Below are positions 47,462 through 60,206 of a DNA stretch of 64,000 nt, in pieces (positions within the stretch are counted from its first letter, which is position 1; each line of letters opens with the position of its first letter). Origin of the DNA: Membranipora membranacea (Eukaryota > Bryozoa > Gymnolaemata > Cheilostomatida > Membraniporidae); the NCBI GenBank assembly GCA_914767715.1, contig OU612068.1:7688001-7752000 (forward strand), in the 5' to 3' direction. Below the pieces are notes generated by a model. The model saw only the letters and a program-made list of their open reading frames with translations, was not told the origin of the DNA and searched no databases. A program made the translations under genes and the position numbers.

Positions 47462-48354
47462 CTACATGTGGCAGCTGCTCTCTAGTGGGGTGGTACGAGA
47501 CGCCATCAGGGCCTTATTCTCATCTTCTTCCTTATTCCAAAGTCCTTTAATAGTTTCCACACTCCTCTCTGTCAGACCGTTAGCCTCATGATGGTGTGGG
47601 CTACTAGTCACATGGATAATGCTATATTTTTCCATCAAGTCTCTCCACTCTTTAGAAACATAACAAGGGCCATTATCCGTCCTCCTAGCCTGTCTTGACA
47701 AGCTTTTACGGTGGGGGGGAACAAAGTTTGTTTCCCCCCCACCGTACAAAGCTTGTCAAGATAGGCTACCGTCCTCTATACCTCGCAATAACTGGTCTGA
47801 ACTTCTTGGCCAATTCTGCCCCTGTTTGTCCACTCATCTCTACAACTTCAATCCACCTGGAGTAGAAGTCAACAAATAAAGCATAAAACTTCCCTCTAAA
47901 CTCGAACAAATCAGAAGGAACATGACTCCACAGAGCTTCTGGCAACTCCGTTTGGTGTAATGGGAGATTCCTCATTCGTCTGAAATTAATACATTTCGGG
48001 CATTCTTCTACCATCTCAATAATGTCCCTTCTTATAGTCGGCCACCACACCGAGTCTTGACTCCTGCGATACGTTTTGCCCATACCCTGGTGACTGGAAA
48101 TGTAAGCGCAGCAGCATGTCCTCTCTCATTGCTGTAGGAATGTACAGTCTGGAGTTCATCACAATCAGGCCGTCTTTCTCCCTCAGAATATCCATGTTGC
48201 CCTTCACCTTCACCTCTCCCTTTACTGTTTTTGGCGATCCCTCTTTCATAGCCTTCAAAATCACCTGATAATCTTCATCTACTTTAGCGTGTCTCTTTAT
48301 CTCCACTAACGAATCTCCTTCCACAGATATCATTGACCTAATGTGCATTTCCAC
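47462..48354 (-). pseudogene. gypsy integrase, interrupted
   Basis: Zinc-finger part (VEECPKCINFRRMRN), catalytic core (YALFVDFYSRWIEVVEM, then TDNGPCYVS, then HHHEANGLTERS) and a frame change near 48060. An 83-bp mini-element (47686-47768) sits between the first and second acidic motifs. Confidence 0.85.
47686..47768. mobile_element. 83-bp foldback mini-element in the gypsy integrase, 9-bp target duplication
   Basis: Begins TAGCCTGTCTTGACAAGCTT and ends in the reverse complement with one mismatch (ATAGGCTA). The arms meet at a GGGGGGGA..TCCCCCCC-type core. Flanked by CCGTCCTCC (47677-47685) and CCGTCCTCT (47769-47777), 8 of 9 matching. Related copies lie at 24312 and 60922. Confidence 0.8.
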
Positions 48355-48736
48355 CCTTGCTATCCTAGCTACTTCTTGTTCAGTCGGTGGCCTTGAAAGT
48401 AAGTCAGCAATAAACTATTACTCTCCAGTGTATGGAATCTTAAATCGTTGAATCCTCAGCGGCAGTTCTTACAAATCTTTAGAGACGAGCAGAGGAATCA
48501 ATGGCTTCTGGTCTGTCTCTACTTCAAAATGTCTTCCAACCAAATAAAAGTCAAATTTTTCACATACCCATGTGATCGCCAGGGCCTCTTTCTCAATTTG
48601 ACCATAAAATCTCTTTTCAGCATCTGCGAGCTTCCTAGAGGCTTAAGCCACTGGTTTCCATTCTCCATCTCCCTGATCCTACAACAACGCTGCCTTGAGA
48701 GAATGACAACTGGCGTCAGCCGTTACTCTGTGACCC

Positions 48737-49500
48737 TTAGTCAAACAAAGCCAACAAGGAAGAAGATGTTATCAGCTCCTTAACCTCATCAAAACTCCTC
48801 TGATGTATCTCTAGCCAGTTCCAATTATTCTTTTTCCTGTCTAATTCTCTCAGAGACACCTCCACTTCTGATATGAGAGGGCTGAATCTACCCAAGTAGT
48901 TCACCATGGCTAAAAATCTCCTATCAGTCGGTGCCGTCATCTCGCGGATGGCCTTTTCCTTCTCTGGATCCACTCCTATACCTTTCTTAGTCAGTACTTG
49001 GCCCAGAAATTTCACTCCCTGAACTCCGAATACACACTTCTCTTTATTCACTGTCATCCCCGCTTCTTTGACTTTCTTCAAAACTTACGCTAATCTTGTA
49101 TCATGCTCCTCCTTGCTCTTTCCAACAACCAAAATGTCATCCATCATACACACCACTCCAGTGTTAGTCCCTCTAATATTTTGTTCATTTGCCTTTGGAA
49201 AAATTCTGGTGCAGCCGAATTTCCAAATGGCATTTAAAGATATTGATAACGACCAAAGGGTGTTATTGAAGTGGTATTCTCTCTTGACTCCTCCGTCAAA
49301 TCAATCTGCCAGAATCCTGAGTTTGCATCCATCTTATTGACCGGCTTCTAACGATGCAAGGGTGTCTTCCAGATGGGGTAATGGATATGTCTCCCTCATC
49401 ACACTCTTATTCAGTTGGGTCAGATCAACGCATATTCTGACCGTTCCATTAGACTTAGGAGCTACCACCATGCCAGAACACCATGAAGTGGGCTTCTCGA
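48737..49500 (-). pseudogene. gypsy reverse transcriptase, broken
   Basis: At about 49131-49150 the catalytic motif reads MMDDILVVGKSKEEH (the usual position of YxDD). It is followed by an in-frame TAA at about 49086, then KCVFGVQGVKFLGQVL and RRFLAMVNYLGRF (48737-49081), typical of the RT thumb/connection. RNase H (48350-48730) is only scraps. Confidence 0.8.
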
Positions 49501-49531
49501 CCTTCTCTATAACTCCTCCATCCTTTCTAAC

Positions 49532-50244
49532 TCATCCTTTGTGGCCTATCATAAACACATCAGGTACTACTCCCAATTTACCGAATAACTTAGGATGCTT
49601 CAACTCCACCTCCTCGCGAATGCTCCTTATTGTCTTCACCATTTTGAACTCACGAATCTCTGGCTTTCCTAGTAAATTGTTGCGTGCCCCTAGTAGGATG
49701 TATGCTTTACCTCTTACTTCTTGATCCCATGAAGAGATAAGGGGAAGGTAAGCCTTGAAGTGAATCTGTAAGTTACTCCCATTTGCTCCTCTAAAGTTAC
49801 GTCTAGTCGGGCGCGTATCTAATCCTAGCCTCTGCGCCGTCTCCCTGTTAATAACTGTCACATCCGCTCCAGTATCCACAACGAATTTAATTATCTTCTT
49901 AGAAGATCTCAGCTTGATTTCAAATTCATTGTCTTTCTTCTTTCCCTCTTGTCATAACGATTCATTGCTGGAGTACCCTGCTACAGCATTAATCTTCCCC
50001 ATTCCTATTCTCCGTCTGCAAACTTGTCTGGACAGAATTTAGCAATGTGCGAAGGCTCTCCACACACATAACATTTTGGGGCCTCCCTTTGACCACTCTT
50101 TTCTCCTGTCTCATTCCTCACATTCTCCACAGGATCTGTAAACATGACCGGCGTAACGGCCACATGTCCAACAACCTCGGCCTCTGCCCAGGCCTCTGCT
50201 CCCACCGCGACCTCTGAATCCTGAACTAAAATTACTTGCTCCAA
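49532..50244 (-). pseudogene. gypsy zinc knuckle and aspartic protease
   Basis: 50005-50244 encodes CYVCGEPSHIAKFC, a CX2CX4HX4C zinc knuckle, which ends at a stop codon. 49532-49879 encodes a retropepsin-type active site, MDTGADVTVINRETAQRLG. The region between them is out of frame. Confidence 0.8.
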
Positions 50245-50375
50245 CCCTGTCTATCTCTGCTTGCTCTTTACCAACTGCTGAGTTCTCCTGATTATCTTCA
50301 ACTAGGTCGACTTCTGAAACAGGCTCAGATTCTCCTGACTTGATGATTTTGGCCGCAGCCTGGGCTGATTCATAA

Positions 50376-51000
50376 CTACTGCACATGTTTTTTCACCTTA
50401 GCTAAAGTGAACTCCTTTTTCAACAGCAGCTCACCTCTTATCTTATCTACATGCATTCCTTTGATAACAATGAGGGTGTTTATCTCTTCTTCCAATCCGC
50501 CCCATCTGCATGTACTGCCACTCCTTTCTACCCTTTCTATATGCTTGTCTAATTTCTCATCACCCCTCTGCTCCATACACAAGAACCTGTGTCTGGTCGC
50601 GACTATGTTTTCTCTGCTTGCAAAATGGTTGTCAAACGCCAATTTAAGTTGCTCATATTGCATGGCATCCACATCACCATCCCATGTCTCAAAAATGTTC
50701 ATACCGTACCCCCATGCTATCTAACAGTAATGCCGGTTTTCTCTGCTCTATTTCAAAACTTCTCTAATTAGCCATCTTCTGCCTTTCTCCTAGACCAAAC
50801 TCCATCACTGTCCTTGTATCTCAACCCTGCACCAATCACAGCTATTTCAAAACGTTTGATAAACTTCCTCCAACATTCCATCTCAGCACCATTCTCCATG
50901 TTAAACACTGGAGTCCTAACAGTCCTTCCAAATTTATTGTCCATGTTTGTCATGTGATCAATGTCGGTTATTGATTCAAAGACCTCAATATTCCTCTCTC
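50376..51000 (-). pseudogene. gypsy gag, frameshifted
   Basis: Two frames: an amino part (50768-50953, with CWRKFIKRFEIAVIG) and a capsid-like part (50376-50702, with LKLAFDNHFASREN and EEEINTLIVIKGMH). The frame is lost between them at about 50705-50768. A related copy begins at 55586. Confidence 0.7.
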
Positions 51001-51286
51001 TCTCAAATATAGCCTCTTCTGCAACCTAATAGATCAAAACATTCACTAATACTCTCTAGTTTACTTCTGACACCATGTAGTGTATTCAAACTTACATGAG
51101 ATATGCTGAGGTGTGAAGTATTGGGGCAGCTTCTTTCGGTTATCTCATTCTCTTGTCCTCTCTAAGACAGCGTGCTTATTAATGCCTCCTTCCTGCGCAT
51201 TCCCAGATGTAGCCCGATTCCTTATGCAGCACTCTTATATATCCTTCCTTGTTTACGACCTGCAGTCTATTTTACCTTGCACCACA

Positions 51287-53054
51287 CTATGAAGGTCTGA
51301 TTGGCAGTGGTTGATGCGAGTGTTTATCTGGTACGATGTATTTTCTGGACCACCTTGCACATCTGGTTTAGTACACCTGAATCTCTGGACATTATACAGG
51401 CTAGTAGTTATGAGAAGGCGGGTGCTGTTGAACCACCTGGCACACCCATGTGGATCTTATTGATTGAGTTTGGCTGGCTTGAGAACACCATTACCTTCCG
51501 GTTTTAGGTTTGAAGTGGCTGAGATCATGACTGCTGGTACCACAGGCTGCAGAGTGTGGACTGACGGAGAATTAAGGGGAATGTTCTGCCAACTCCATAT
51601 TGTTTACTGTGCAGTCGGGCTGTTTGGTGTTCTGCATAGATACTGATAACTGCCTTACTCTGGTGATGTATAGTTGTTTTGTCACTAAGGTAGTCTTGAT
51701 ATCACCAGAGGTTCTCCTTACACCCTGGAAATGGCCCTCATCTTGTGGATTGTGATATGCGGGGCACTTATGCCATAACAGGGTAAACTCCGAGCACAGC
51801 TGTACTGGTGAATGCTTACAGGATTGGATGTCTAAACTCACGAGTTCTTGTGGAGGAACATTGCTCAATCAAGGGTCCGAGACGAGGCTCATAGTGGTTC
51901 TCAGAGCCACTATTAACCTTGTCCCGGGATTCGCTAAAGTCCTACGGGTTGGTAAAGAATGCGGTTGGCACATCTCACCTTGTAGTGCGTTGGACTTTGA
52001 GTGGCTTTGGAGCAAGATTGTTGTTGCTACACTGAACATGGATGGAATGCTTATTGTCCTAAGTTGCAGTTTTTGTTGTTTCATTGCAATTCCACAATGT
52101 GATCTGTAATGATTTGTATTGTTTTTGTAGGGTGTGGTCGCAGTCGATATTTGCAGAGGAAGATCCTTGTAAGAAATTTGTCATATTAACTCTCGCCACC
52201 ACTCTCGTTCCCAAATAGCATTTTTCATTGGGCTAAAATGTCAAACCTTGAATGTCTAACTGTTTTTTTAGATTATTTTCAAAGATGCTCCTAATATTAT
52301 TAACAATTAATTCTTTGTGCAACTTGCTAGTTCGTTGCCATACATACAGACGATACTATCACACTACAGGATACTACACATGATCTACACTTTTTAGAAT
52401 GTTTATTTTTGAGATCACAATTTTACATGGTTGGCGCGTGCTTTTATACATAATCTCAAACATATTTGTAAAATAAGACTATTTTCCGGAGCCATTGGTG
52501 AACCACATAGAAGGTAAGTTCATGAACTGTTGTCAGTTTCTTTTGCCTTGTTAATCATTTATTGCTTTTAGAAAAAAACACATCCATGTTCAGTCTGGTG
52601 GAAAACTTTGTTGCTTCAACACGGCTCTCTGTAAAACATGCTACAATAATGGCTGCATTAGCTTTATCCGCGCAGTTCGACTTCAGTTGATCGTCCCGCT
52701 TTGTTTGAGTCGTGTTCTGACGTGATTTTTCCTGAGTTCAAGGATCCACCCCTGTTGGTAGCTTACCTCTATAGCTGTACTCGGAGTTCATCCTATTAAT
52801 ATATGAATGCTCCATATATTCATCTCCCATTGATGGCGGCTTTCTCTTGTGTGTGAAGGTGGTATCTCAGAGACGATATCTCGACTGACTTATGGACATA
52901 CAATTGTATTCCCTCCATAGTATGCTGTTTATCATTAGCTGTGTTGATGCTCTTCAACTCCTCTGTGCATCTCATTTGGAGCCCTGGACGTTCATAACCT
53001 GTTTTCACCGTCATGATACATTCTGCCAGCTCTGATTGTTATCACCTAGAAGGT
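51287..53054. other. Region without a recognised gene
   Basis: No supported gene. A 38-bp stretch with acceptor and donor (52131-52168) is exon-like but has no partner. Short open frames on both strands at 51570-52110 are unsupported. Confidence 0.3.
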
Positions 53055-53165
53055 TGATAGATTGATTGATTGTCTGACTGTTTGATTGACTGATATTTTG
53101 ACTGATTAGTTGATTGAATGTCTGACTGCTTGATTGATTGATTTTTTGACGGATTGATTGATGGA

Positions 53166-53258
<93 letters not shown>

Positions 53259-53262
53259 GGCT
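53055..53262. repeat. TTGA tetranucleotide microsatellite
   Basis: A long run of GATT/TTGA units, perfect over about 53160-53258 and degenerate to the left. On the minus strand it creates artificial Asn-Gln-Ser-Ile frames. Confidence 0.95.
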
Positions 53263-53781
53263 GCAGCTTGAGTTTCAACACGTCCAATCACTAACTTAAA
53301 TTGTATGTGATATCCAGCTCAGCATTGTTGGCACAGTCTTACCTAAACTAGGAGGAGATCACATAGCTAGATAGGATGAAGCTTAGCGTTATAACCACCG
53401 CCCTATGGTGCTCGATGCACTCCCATCTGAAAGCTTCACCTATAGTAATTTGTAGCTCAGTCCTGAGTTGATACTAACTCATGGACTTCCTCACATTCTA
53501 CATCTCCTGGTATTTTCACATTGACATTGAAACACAGGTTTTAACACCGCATTTATCTCAACTAATGCCAAAATTCTCTGTGCTTGAAGTCAAGCAAGTG
53601 TCCATGGTATGTGTATGGTAATTCTAGGTCGGGTAATACTCCCATTAATAGAAATATAACCGATATGATGACATTGTTTGTGGGACAGTGTTGGTTCTAA
53701 GCGAAGAAGCCAGTTAGGGAGTTGATACCAGTTGATACAAGGCAGCTTTTATGCCTCCCTCAAGTTTTGTTTCCTGTCCTC
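53263..53781. other. Sequence between the microsatellite and the second gypsy element
   Basis: Nothing recognisable is seen. The last bases (TCCTC before 53782) are the outer flank of the element. Confidence 0.4.
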
Positions 53782-55866
53782 TGTAGTGTATTCAAACTTA
53801 CATGAGATATGCTGAGGTGTCTAGTAATGGTGCAACTTCTTTGTCTTATCTCATTCTCCAGTTCCCTCTATGACAGCGTGCTTATTAATGCCTCTTTCCT
53901 GCGCATTCCCGGATGTAACCCCAGTTCTTTTGCAGCACTCTTATCTGTCCTTCTCTATTTACAACCTGCAGTCTATTATACCTTGCACTACATCCTCCTC
54001 TCTTTCTATATTGTTATTGATAGTCCTTGTTGTTGGTAATATAATTGATACTGAAGTCCTGGTAGTAGAAATATAGTGTATAAGTGTTCCTGTCTAAACC
54101 CCTGAGACCTTGATTCTAGTATTCTTCTTACTCTTTGATCCTTCCTGGCTAACACTCCGCACTCTTTTATCCTTCCTGACTAATACTATGTACTCTTTTA
54201 TCCTTCCTGACTAATACTATGTACTCTTTTATCCTTCCTGGCTAACACGGCGCACTCTCTCTCAGGTCCCTAACTGACCTGTTCCCTTCCTGTCTAATAC
54301 TCCTTCTGCTATTCCTCCCACTCAACAAAAATGATTCTAGTACCACACATAATCAGGGTTTTTGACCTTCTTAGCGTTTCTTGTACTTGGTGGCCTAGGG
54401 GCACTTGGCTGGATGTTTCATCCTATCTCAATTCTCTCTTGATCTCGGTTGTCGTCCTTGTCTGCTGGACTCTCCTCACCACCTTCTTTGTCATCCTTCG
54501 GCAATATTCGTAAATGTTTCCTCGTCCTTCTCACAAGTCTTTTGTCCGTCTCAATCCAGTAGCTATCGGGCTCTTCCGCCTTGTATTTAACAACACCTCT
54601 CTTGCCCTTGTCTGCATGACTAATTTTCACCCATACTGTCTGACCCTCTTGTAAATCTGAGAAGTCTGAAGCTCTCCTTGATTTGTCAAAGTTCTTCTTC
54701 TGTCTCTCCTTTAGTAGTGTCTCGTTTTCTAAAGCCCTCAGTATCACACGCCTTTTGATGCTGGATTGGTAATTCGTTCCGCATTCTCTTGCCTAATAGA
54801 AGCTTGTCTGGTCTGCAGCTGCTCTCTAGTGGGGTGGTACGATACGCCATCAGGGCCTCATTCTTATCTTGTTCCTTATTCCAAATTCCTTCAATAGTCT
54901 CCATACACCTCTCTGCCAGACCGTTAGCCTCATGATGGTGTGGGCTACTAGTAACATGGATAATGCTATATTCTTCCATCAATTCTCTCCACTCTTTAGA
55001 AACATTATAAGGGCCATTATCCTTCCTTATCCTATCTGGGGCTCCATACCTCGCAATAACCGGTCTGAACTTCTTGGCCAATTCGGCCCTTGTTTGTCCA
55101 CTCATCTCTACAACTTCAATCCGCCTGGAGTAGTAATCAACAAACAAAGCGTAAACCTTCCCTCTACACTCAAACAAACCCGAAGCTACATGACTCCAAG
55201 GAGCTTCTGGCAGCTCCGTTTGGTGTAATGGAAGATTCCTCATTCGTCTTAATTTAATACATTTTGGACATTCTTCTACCATCTCAATAATCTCCTTTAT
55301 TATAGACGGCCACCACACCGAGTCTTGACTCCTGCGATACGTTTTGACCATCTTCTGTCTTTCTCCTGGACTTAACTCCTTCACTGTCCTTGTATCTCAA
55401 CCCTGCACCAATCACAGCTATCTCAAAACGTTTGATAAATTTCCTCCAACATTCCAACTCAGCACCATTCTTCATGCTAAACACTGGAGTCCTAACACTC
55501 CTTCCAAATTTACTCATACTGTCCATGTTTGTAACGTGATCAATGATGGTTATTGATTCAAAGACCTCAATATTCCTCTCTCTCACAAATATAGCCTCTT
55601 CTGCAACCTAATAGATCAAAACCTTCACTAATACTCTCTAGTTTACTTCTAACACCATGTAGTGTATTCAAACTTACATGAGATATGCTGAGGTGTCCAG
55701 TATTGGTGCAAATTCTTTATCTTACTCATTCTCCAGTTCCCTGTAAGACAGCGTGCTTATTAATGCCTCTTTCCTGCGCATTCCCGGATGCAGCCCCAGT
55801 TTTTATGCAGAACTCTTATCTGTCCTTCCCTATTTACAACCTGCAGTCTATTATACCTTGCACTAC
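53782..55866 (-). mobile_element. Internally deleted gypsy-type element with gag joined to integrase
   Basis: LTR 53782-54327 at the left; truncated LTR 55658-55866 at the right; the same tRNA-Leu-type primer-binding site (a single-base variant) before 55658. The interior keeps the gag amino end (55340-55586) joined at about 55345-55350 to the integrase (54686-55340). Protease, RT and RNase H are missing. The integrase keeps YALFVDYYSRR, KDNGPYNVS and HHHEANGLAER. The junction changes frame, so gag does not read into integrase. Confidence 0.85.
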
Positions 55867-58062
55867 TTCTTCAAGCCTAGCAACCTCCAATCAAAGTTCC
55901 TTACCACAACACCTTTTACTATAACTTTTTACTATAAAGCAATTCTCAACTCCTCATTTCAATGATACCATATTAATGTTAAAATTTAAATTACTAATTA
56001 TGATCCGTAAACCAGTAAATTATAAGCTATAAAAAATTGAGGACCTGATATTACATTACAATACAATACATACAATTTTCTGTTAAATATAAATTTGTAT
56101 CTATAAACCAGTAAATTATAAACTAGTGTCAGGTCAGGAGTTTGGTTCTGCTACTGGTAACCATGTAACCCAGTACTACCTGTCTCATGGGCCGAGGTAC
56201 CAGCGGCTCATCTGGTGGTCCCACCTCCACTCTCTCTCCCTCTAAGCATCTTATAATTTAGGACATTTTTTTTCCACTATGTGGCTCAGTTGGTCATGGT
56301 TTTTTTTGTTAAAAAAGTACAAAACTGATATAAAAAAATATATTGTGTGCTTCCCATGTACTTTTATTCCGATTATTTATGTTTGCGAATTTAAATTAAT
56401 TAAGTTTGATTTAAGTTTTGTTTTTGTTTTATTTGTCTCATAATGTTATTTCAGAAAGTTGGGGATTGAAGATGAGTTCATTTCAATGGTATATACAAAT
56501 ATAGATCCATCCTTGCGCCATCCCCAAAACACTCTGTCTTCTGAATCTATTAGGCCTATGATATAGTCGTCGTTGTCCCTCCCTCGATATTGTTGTAGAC
56601 ATTTTGGTACAGATTAAGCGTGTGCAAGAATGTAACACTTAACTTATTAAGTTGTAAACCACAATCCCAGTCAGTTAGAATAAGAAGTGATTGCTCGTGT
56701 TTGATGATCAATTCTGTGACATAGCATATCTGTATAGTTTGAATTCACACAAATAATGCTTTCATTTTGCCATTACATAATACTTGACGGCAAAGGTTTC
56801 CATATCTCGGTCGGTTTTGTTTGGAAGGAATCATATCTTGCTGATTCTTTCTGAAGCCATGCATAGTTTGCTGTCAATAACATTATTCCAGTTGAATCTG
56901 TTTTCATTGATCAGCAATCAATGGAATCATTGACCAAAAAATTGGCTGTTAGGACTAGGTTCTGAACTTTAGGCAAAAAAGTAGCGTGTTTGATTCATCG
57001 AAAATTAGCAATTGATTTGACATAGGCTGACCTACTAATTAAGGCTTCAGATGTGAGTTTACGGGACCCTTTCTCACTTTCTCACAGTAATAGGAATCTT
57101 GTGTGGTAAAAGTATGGTAGCATGGTTATAACGAATACACAACACACAAGTGATTTGGCACAACAAATTGAAGGTGAGTTAAAACCACTGAGCTTGTCCA
57201 TGGGAAAATCTCAGCATGTAACACTGTCACTTTAACTGACATCAACCTGGTCACTGGTATGATACACGAAACACGATCCAATGCTTTTCAGAATTAAGAC
57301 ATCATATACTGATAAGCCTGCAATTAAGATTCTCAAAACTGTGTCTGGTCAAATTGAGGATTGTGCAGGAAAAAATAGCTATGAGAGATTTTCAGTGCTT
57401 TTCTCTGATTACCGATCAACAAAAGTGACAGTTGTCGCCACCACTAGTCAGTATGCTTGATGTCAAGCTAAGGGTGTTCGTCGTGTGTTCCTCAATCATG
57501 ATTCTTTTTAACATCGATGCATTGGCGCAGCAAAACTAGAGATGATGCGCTTGAAATTTCACAAACATGAAAATAGTGCCTGAACATGGAACAAACCAAG
57601 AATTAACAAGGTAAAAATAAAATTGAAATACCATTTTCAAGACTAGGTGTGATAATTGTTTTATTCATCACCGGTGTTGAAATGGGAGTTTTCTTGTCAC
57701 AGATAAGTAGATGATAACTCCCTATATTTTATATGAGTGCGTTTGCACCCTTCCTGTTTGCTGAGGTAAGACTTTTTTGTCCAACAAATTAATCATAGAC
57801 ATTAATCTAAGTAAGTGATGTCGTCATAGTAGCGCTTTCAGATGTCTGGTTGATTTGTTGGCTGTGCATGTGATTGATTGTTGGGTAGCTTTCTGCAACA
57901 TATCACACCCAGTTCAAATCCATTGGTCCAACTGACCAAAGCTACAAGCACCTATTTACTACAGCTCACCCAGCATCATATTAGTTGATTGAATTTTAGA
58001 ACATTAAGTTTGATGGTTTCAATGGCAACAACAAATATCTCCATAGCAGGTAAAAGATATAT
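55867..58062. other. Region without a recognised gene
   Basis: AT-rich; no supported gene. A short exon-like stretch between TTATTTCAG and GTATAT (56457-56490) has no partner. Confidence 0.35.
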
Positions 58063-58117
58063 GCGCAGTCGGCAGGAGTTGAACCTGCGCGGGCAGAGTC
58101 CACTCGGCCACGACTGC
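58063..58117 (-). pseudogene. Internally deleted tRNA-Ser-like sequence
   Basis: On the minus strand GCAGTCGTGGCCGAGTGG leads straight into CCCGCGCAGGTTC then AACTCCTGCCGACTGC. Acceptor ends, A box and B box match a tRNA-Ser, but the anticodon arm and part of the variable arm are gone (55 nt). Could be a pseudogene or the head of a SINE. Confidence 0.7.
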
Positions 58118-58139
58118 TAATTACTGCAAAGTATAAGAG

Positions 58140-58440
58140 CCCTTCGAGATACCTATATGGCTGTGTTGCCATCCAGCAGCTGCCAAAAGAGATATCTGGT
58201 TGTCACTTTGGCAACAACCAGATGCCAAATTAGGTGGATGGCTCTGTGACGGAAGCGGATGGGTATTAGACACACACCATCAGGGAAACAAACTCATCCG
58301 GAGGGGTTTGTTAAAGGAAATACTCGTAACAGTCGCATTTCCCAATTTATACCAAGTGCAATGTATGGCCAGTTGGCAGCTCTGGATAGGTGGTTTCATA
58401 TGCGAATGACCATTTTGCAGAGATGTGTGGTGGACGCCCA
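58140..58440. repeat. Dispersed repeat related to 36800-37090
   Basis: Contains a short hairpin (ATCTGGTTGT with ACAACCAGAT at about 58193-58223) and then motifs in the same order as the 36.8-kb copy. Directly follows the tRNA-Ser-like sequence, so the two may be one element. Confidence 0.4.
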
Positions 58441-59236
58441 TGATCTACACAACACAACCCTCAGTTATAAATAATAATTAGCTGGACACTCTTGTCATGA
58501 GTGAGTTCAGATCCAGAACTTTACCAGTGAATATATCAAATCCACTTATACGTACTACATTTTTTCTGTTTCATGTTTGTTATCAATTATCACCCTGGAG
58601 TATGTTTTACATGATGAATATGACCCTCTGATGTAGGAAAGGATGTCTTTATTTATAACCAGGTAAGCAACTAAAATACTTTTTTGAGAGGGGAGTCGCT
58701 ATCACCATAACAAAATCAAACCTACTTACAAAACTAGCTATACATGCATTCAATATAATTTGCCATCATATTGTAGGATGTCTTGTAAGTATAGCTGATG
58801 ACATAGAAAAATGCTACATAAAGTTTGATGAAATTTTCCAGCGTTGGAATTGCCCCCTCTCTACTGACGCAATTAAATTCACTATTTACCATACCAATGT
58901 ACATGAGTCAAAGAATGAGGCTATTTCCCAATCAACTTTCTTGTGGAAAGCTTGAACGGTAATTGTCAACCCTCCTCAGAACTACTTATCACACAGTCAA
59001 ATCAAATGGACAATGTTTATACTGAGACTTTTAGTAATTTTACAAAGTATATGCTGCACAATAAATCAGGTTAGGTAAAAGTTTACTGAAAATGCACGAT
59101 TTCCAGTCAGTGATGTATTTTTGAGCACCTGGTACAAGTATTTTGCAATTTGGTCAGGTCCATATTCCAAATCCAGCTGATTAAGATCATACTCTTAGGG
59201 ATCATTTCTATAGTATGTATCGCTAGGATCTCAACT
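58441..59236. other. Sequence between the dispersed repeat and the small secreted frame
   Basis: AT-rich; nothing recognised. Confidence 0.35.
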
Positions 59237-59479
59237 TCATGTTGAGTCCCGACCCAAACCACGATGATGAGGAATAGTGTGAGCTTCTGAGCGTGAAGCG
59301 GGCTTTGAGTGTCCACCCCTTAATGGGGAGGACTGCTCTAAGTCATTGAAGATCGCTTCTTGGGTTACTATTATACCTTGAGGAGGAAGCTCACACATTC
59401 TGAGTGGTACATTCAGTAACAATATCAATAGCAAACTAAAGACGAAGGTACATGATTGTAGTAATATCCAGTAATACAT
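59237..59479 (-). CDS. Small secreted protein, possible peptide precursor
   Basis: 80 codons, single exon as read. Residues 1-28 look like a signal peptide: MYYWILLQS, a hydrophobic core CTFVFSLLLILLL, and small/polar residues after. The mature part is polar and His-rich, and the C-terminus reads SEAHTIPHHRGLGR then DST and stop. GLGR would be an amidation and cleavage signal of the kind used in peptide hormones. It resembles the C-terminal HHGIGK of the frame at 61394 and the HNGMGK at 63792 in composition only. An 80-codon frame can arise by chance; the signal peptide and the neighbours are the reasons to list it. Confidence 0.4.
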   Translation of the reverse strand: MYYWILLQSCTFVFSLLLILLLNVPLRMCELPPQGIIVTQEAIFNDLEQSSPLRGGHSKPASRSEAHTIPHHRGLGRDST

Positions 59480-60206
59480 GATGTCTTACCGGTTCAATGT
59501 ACCAACTGTATCAGACAGCAATCCGATCGAAAGAAGTTGAGAAAAAATTCTGCCTTTGTGAAGTTTCTTTGCGATTTAGTATCTACTATAACTAAAGGGC
59601 TATAGTGTAATGGTTTCAGTTTAATGGTGGACAACCCACACTGACTGGCAAAACGTGACAATGCATTCAGAAACGAATTTCAATTATTTGGGGGTGTAAC
59701 CAATTGATTTTTATGGTGTAAAGTTTTTCATTTTATCCAAAAAAACACACTTACCACCGTTTATCTTCTTTTACTGTCAAGCGATGTTGGTATTGCATTG
59801 CCCTCTGTGAATTCAAGTAAAGTGTTTCACTGTAACACCACACTTTGTTTTGTTTGTTTTGACTTTACTGGAGTTTCATGGTACAATGGGACTCAATCCT
59901 ATTTTTGCCAACTACTTTAAAAATGTTTTTTTTGCAATAGACATTCAGCTTGGGAAGTTTCACAATTCAGGAGTAATGCTCCAAACTGATGGCCTTATGT
60001 AGGTTTATAAACATTTGTTATGACAAATGATAAACATTCTTCTTGTATTCTGTCAAGTGAAACCTTAATCTTTGGTTGAAGCGAAGGTCAGTGAAAGGAT
60101 AATGCTAATTATAGGGTGTTAACTTGTAAATTATTGCCATGGAAACCGATGGAATGGATGGTGAGGGTTCCGCCACTAAATCGGCGCCTGCAAGACGCAC
60201 CATGGT

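Larger units (their letters stand above)
46989..51286 (-). mobile_element. Decayed Ty3/gypsy-type LTR retrotransposon
   Basis: On the minus strand the order is a truncated 5' LTR (51076-51286), a primer-binding site TGGTGTCAGAAG complementary to the 3' end of a tRNA-Leu, gag, a CCHC zinc knuckle, protease, reverse transcriptase, RNase H remains, integrase and the 3' LTR (46371-46988). Protease before RT and integrase after it fits Ty3/gypsy order. Frameshifts, in-frame stops and an 83-bp insertion in the integrase show it is inactive. Confidence 0.88.

Noticed and set aside
52131-52168. Exon-like segment bounded by acceptor and donor
   Set aside because: Only 38 nt with no joinable neighbour; the same applies to 56457-56490.
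53042-53291. Open frames rich in Asn-Gln-Ser-Ile repeats
   Set aside because: They are translations of a TTGA microsatellite; both overlapping frames read the same repeat.
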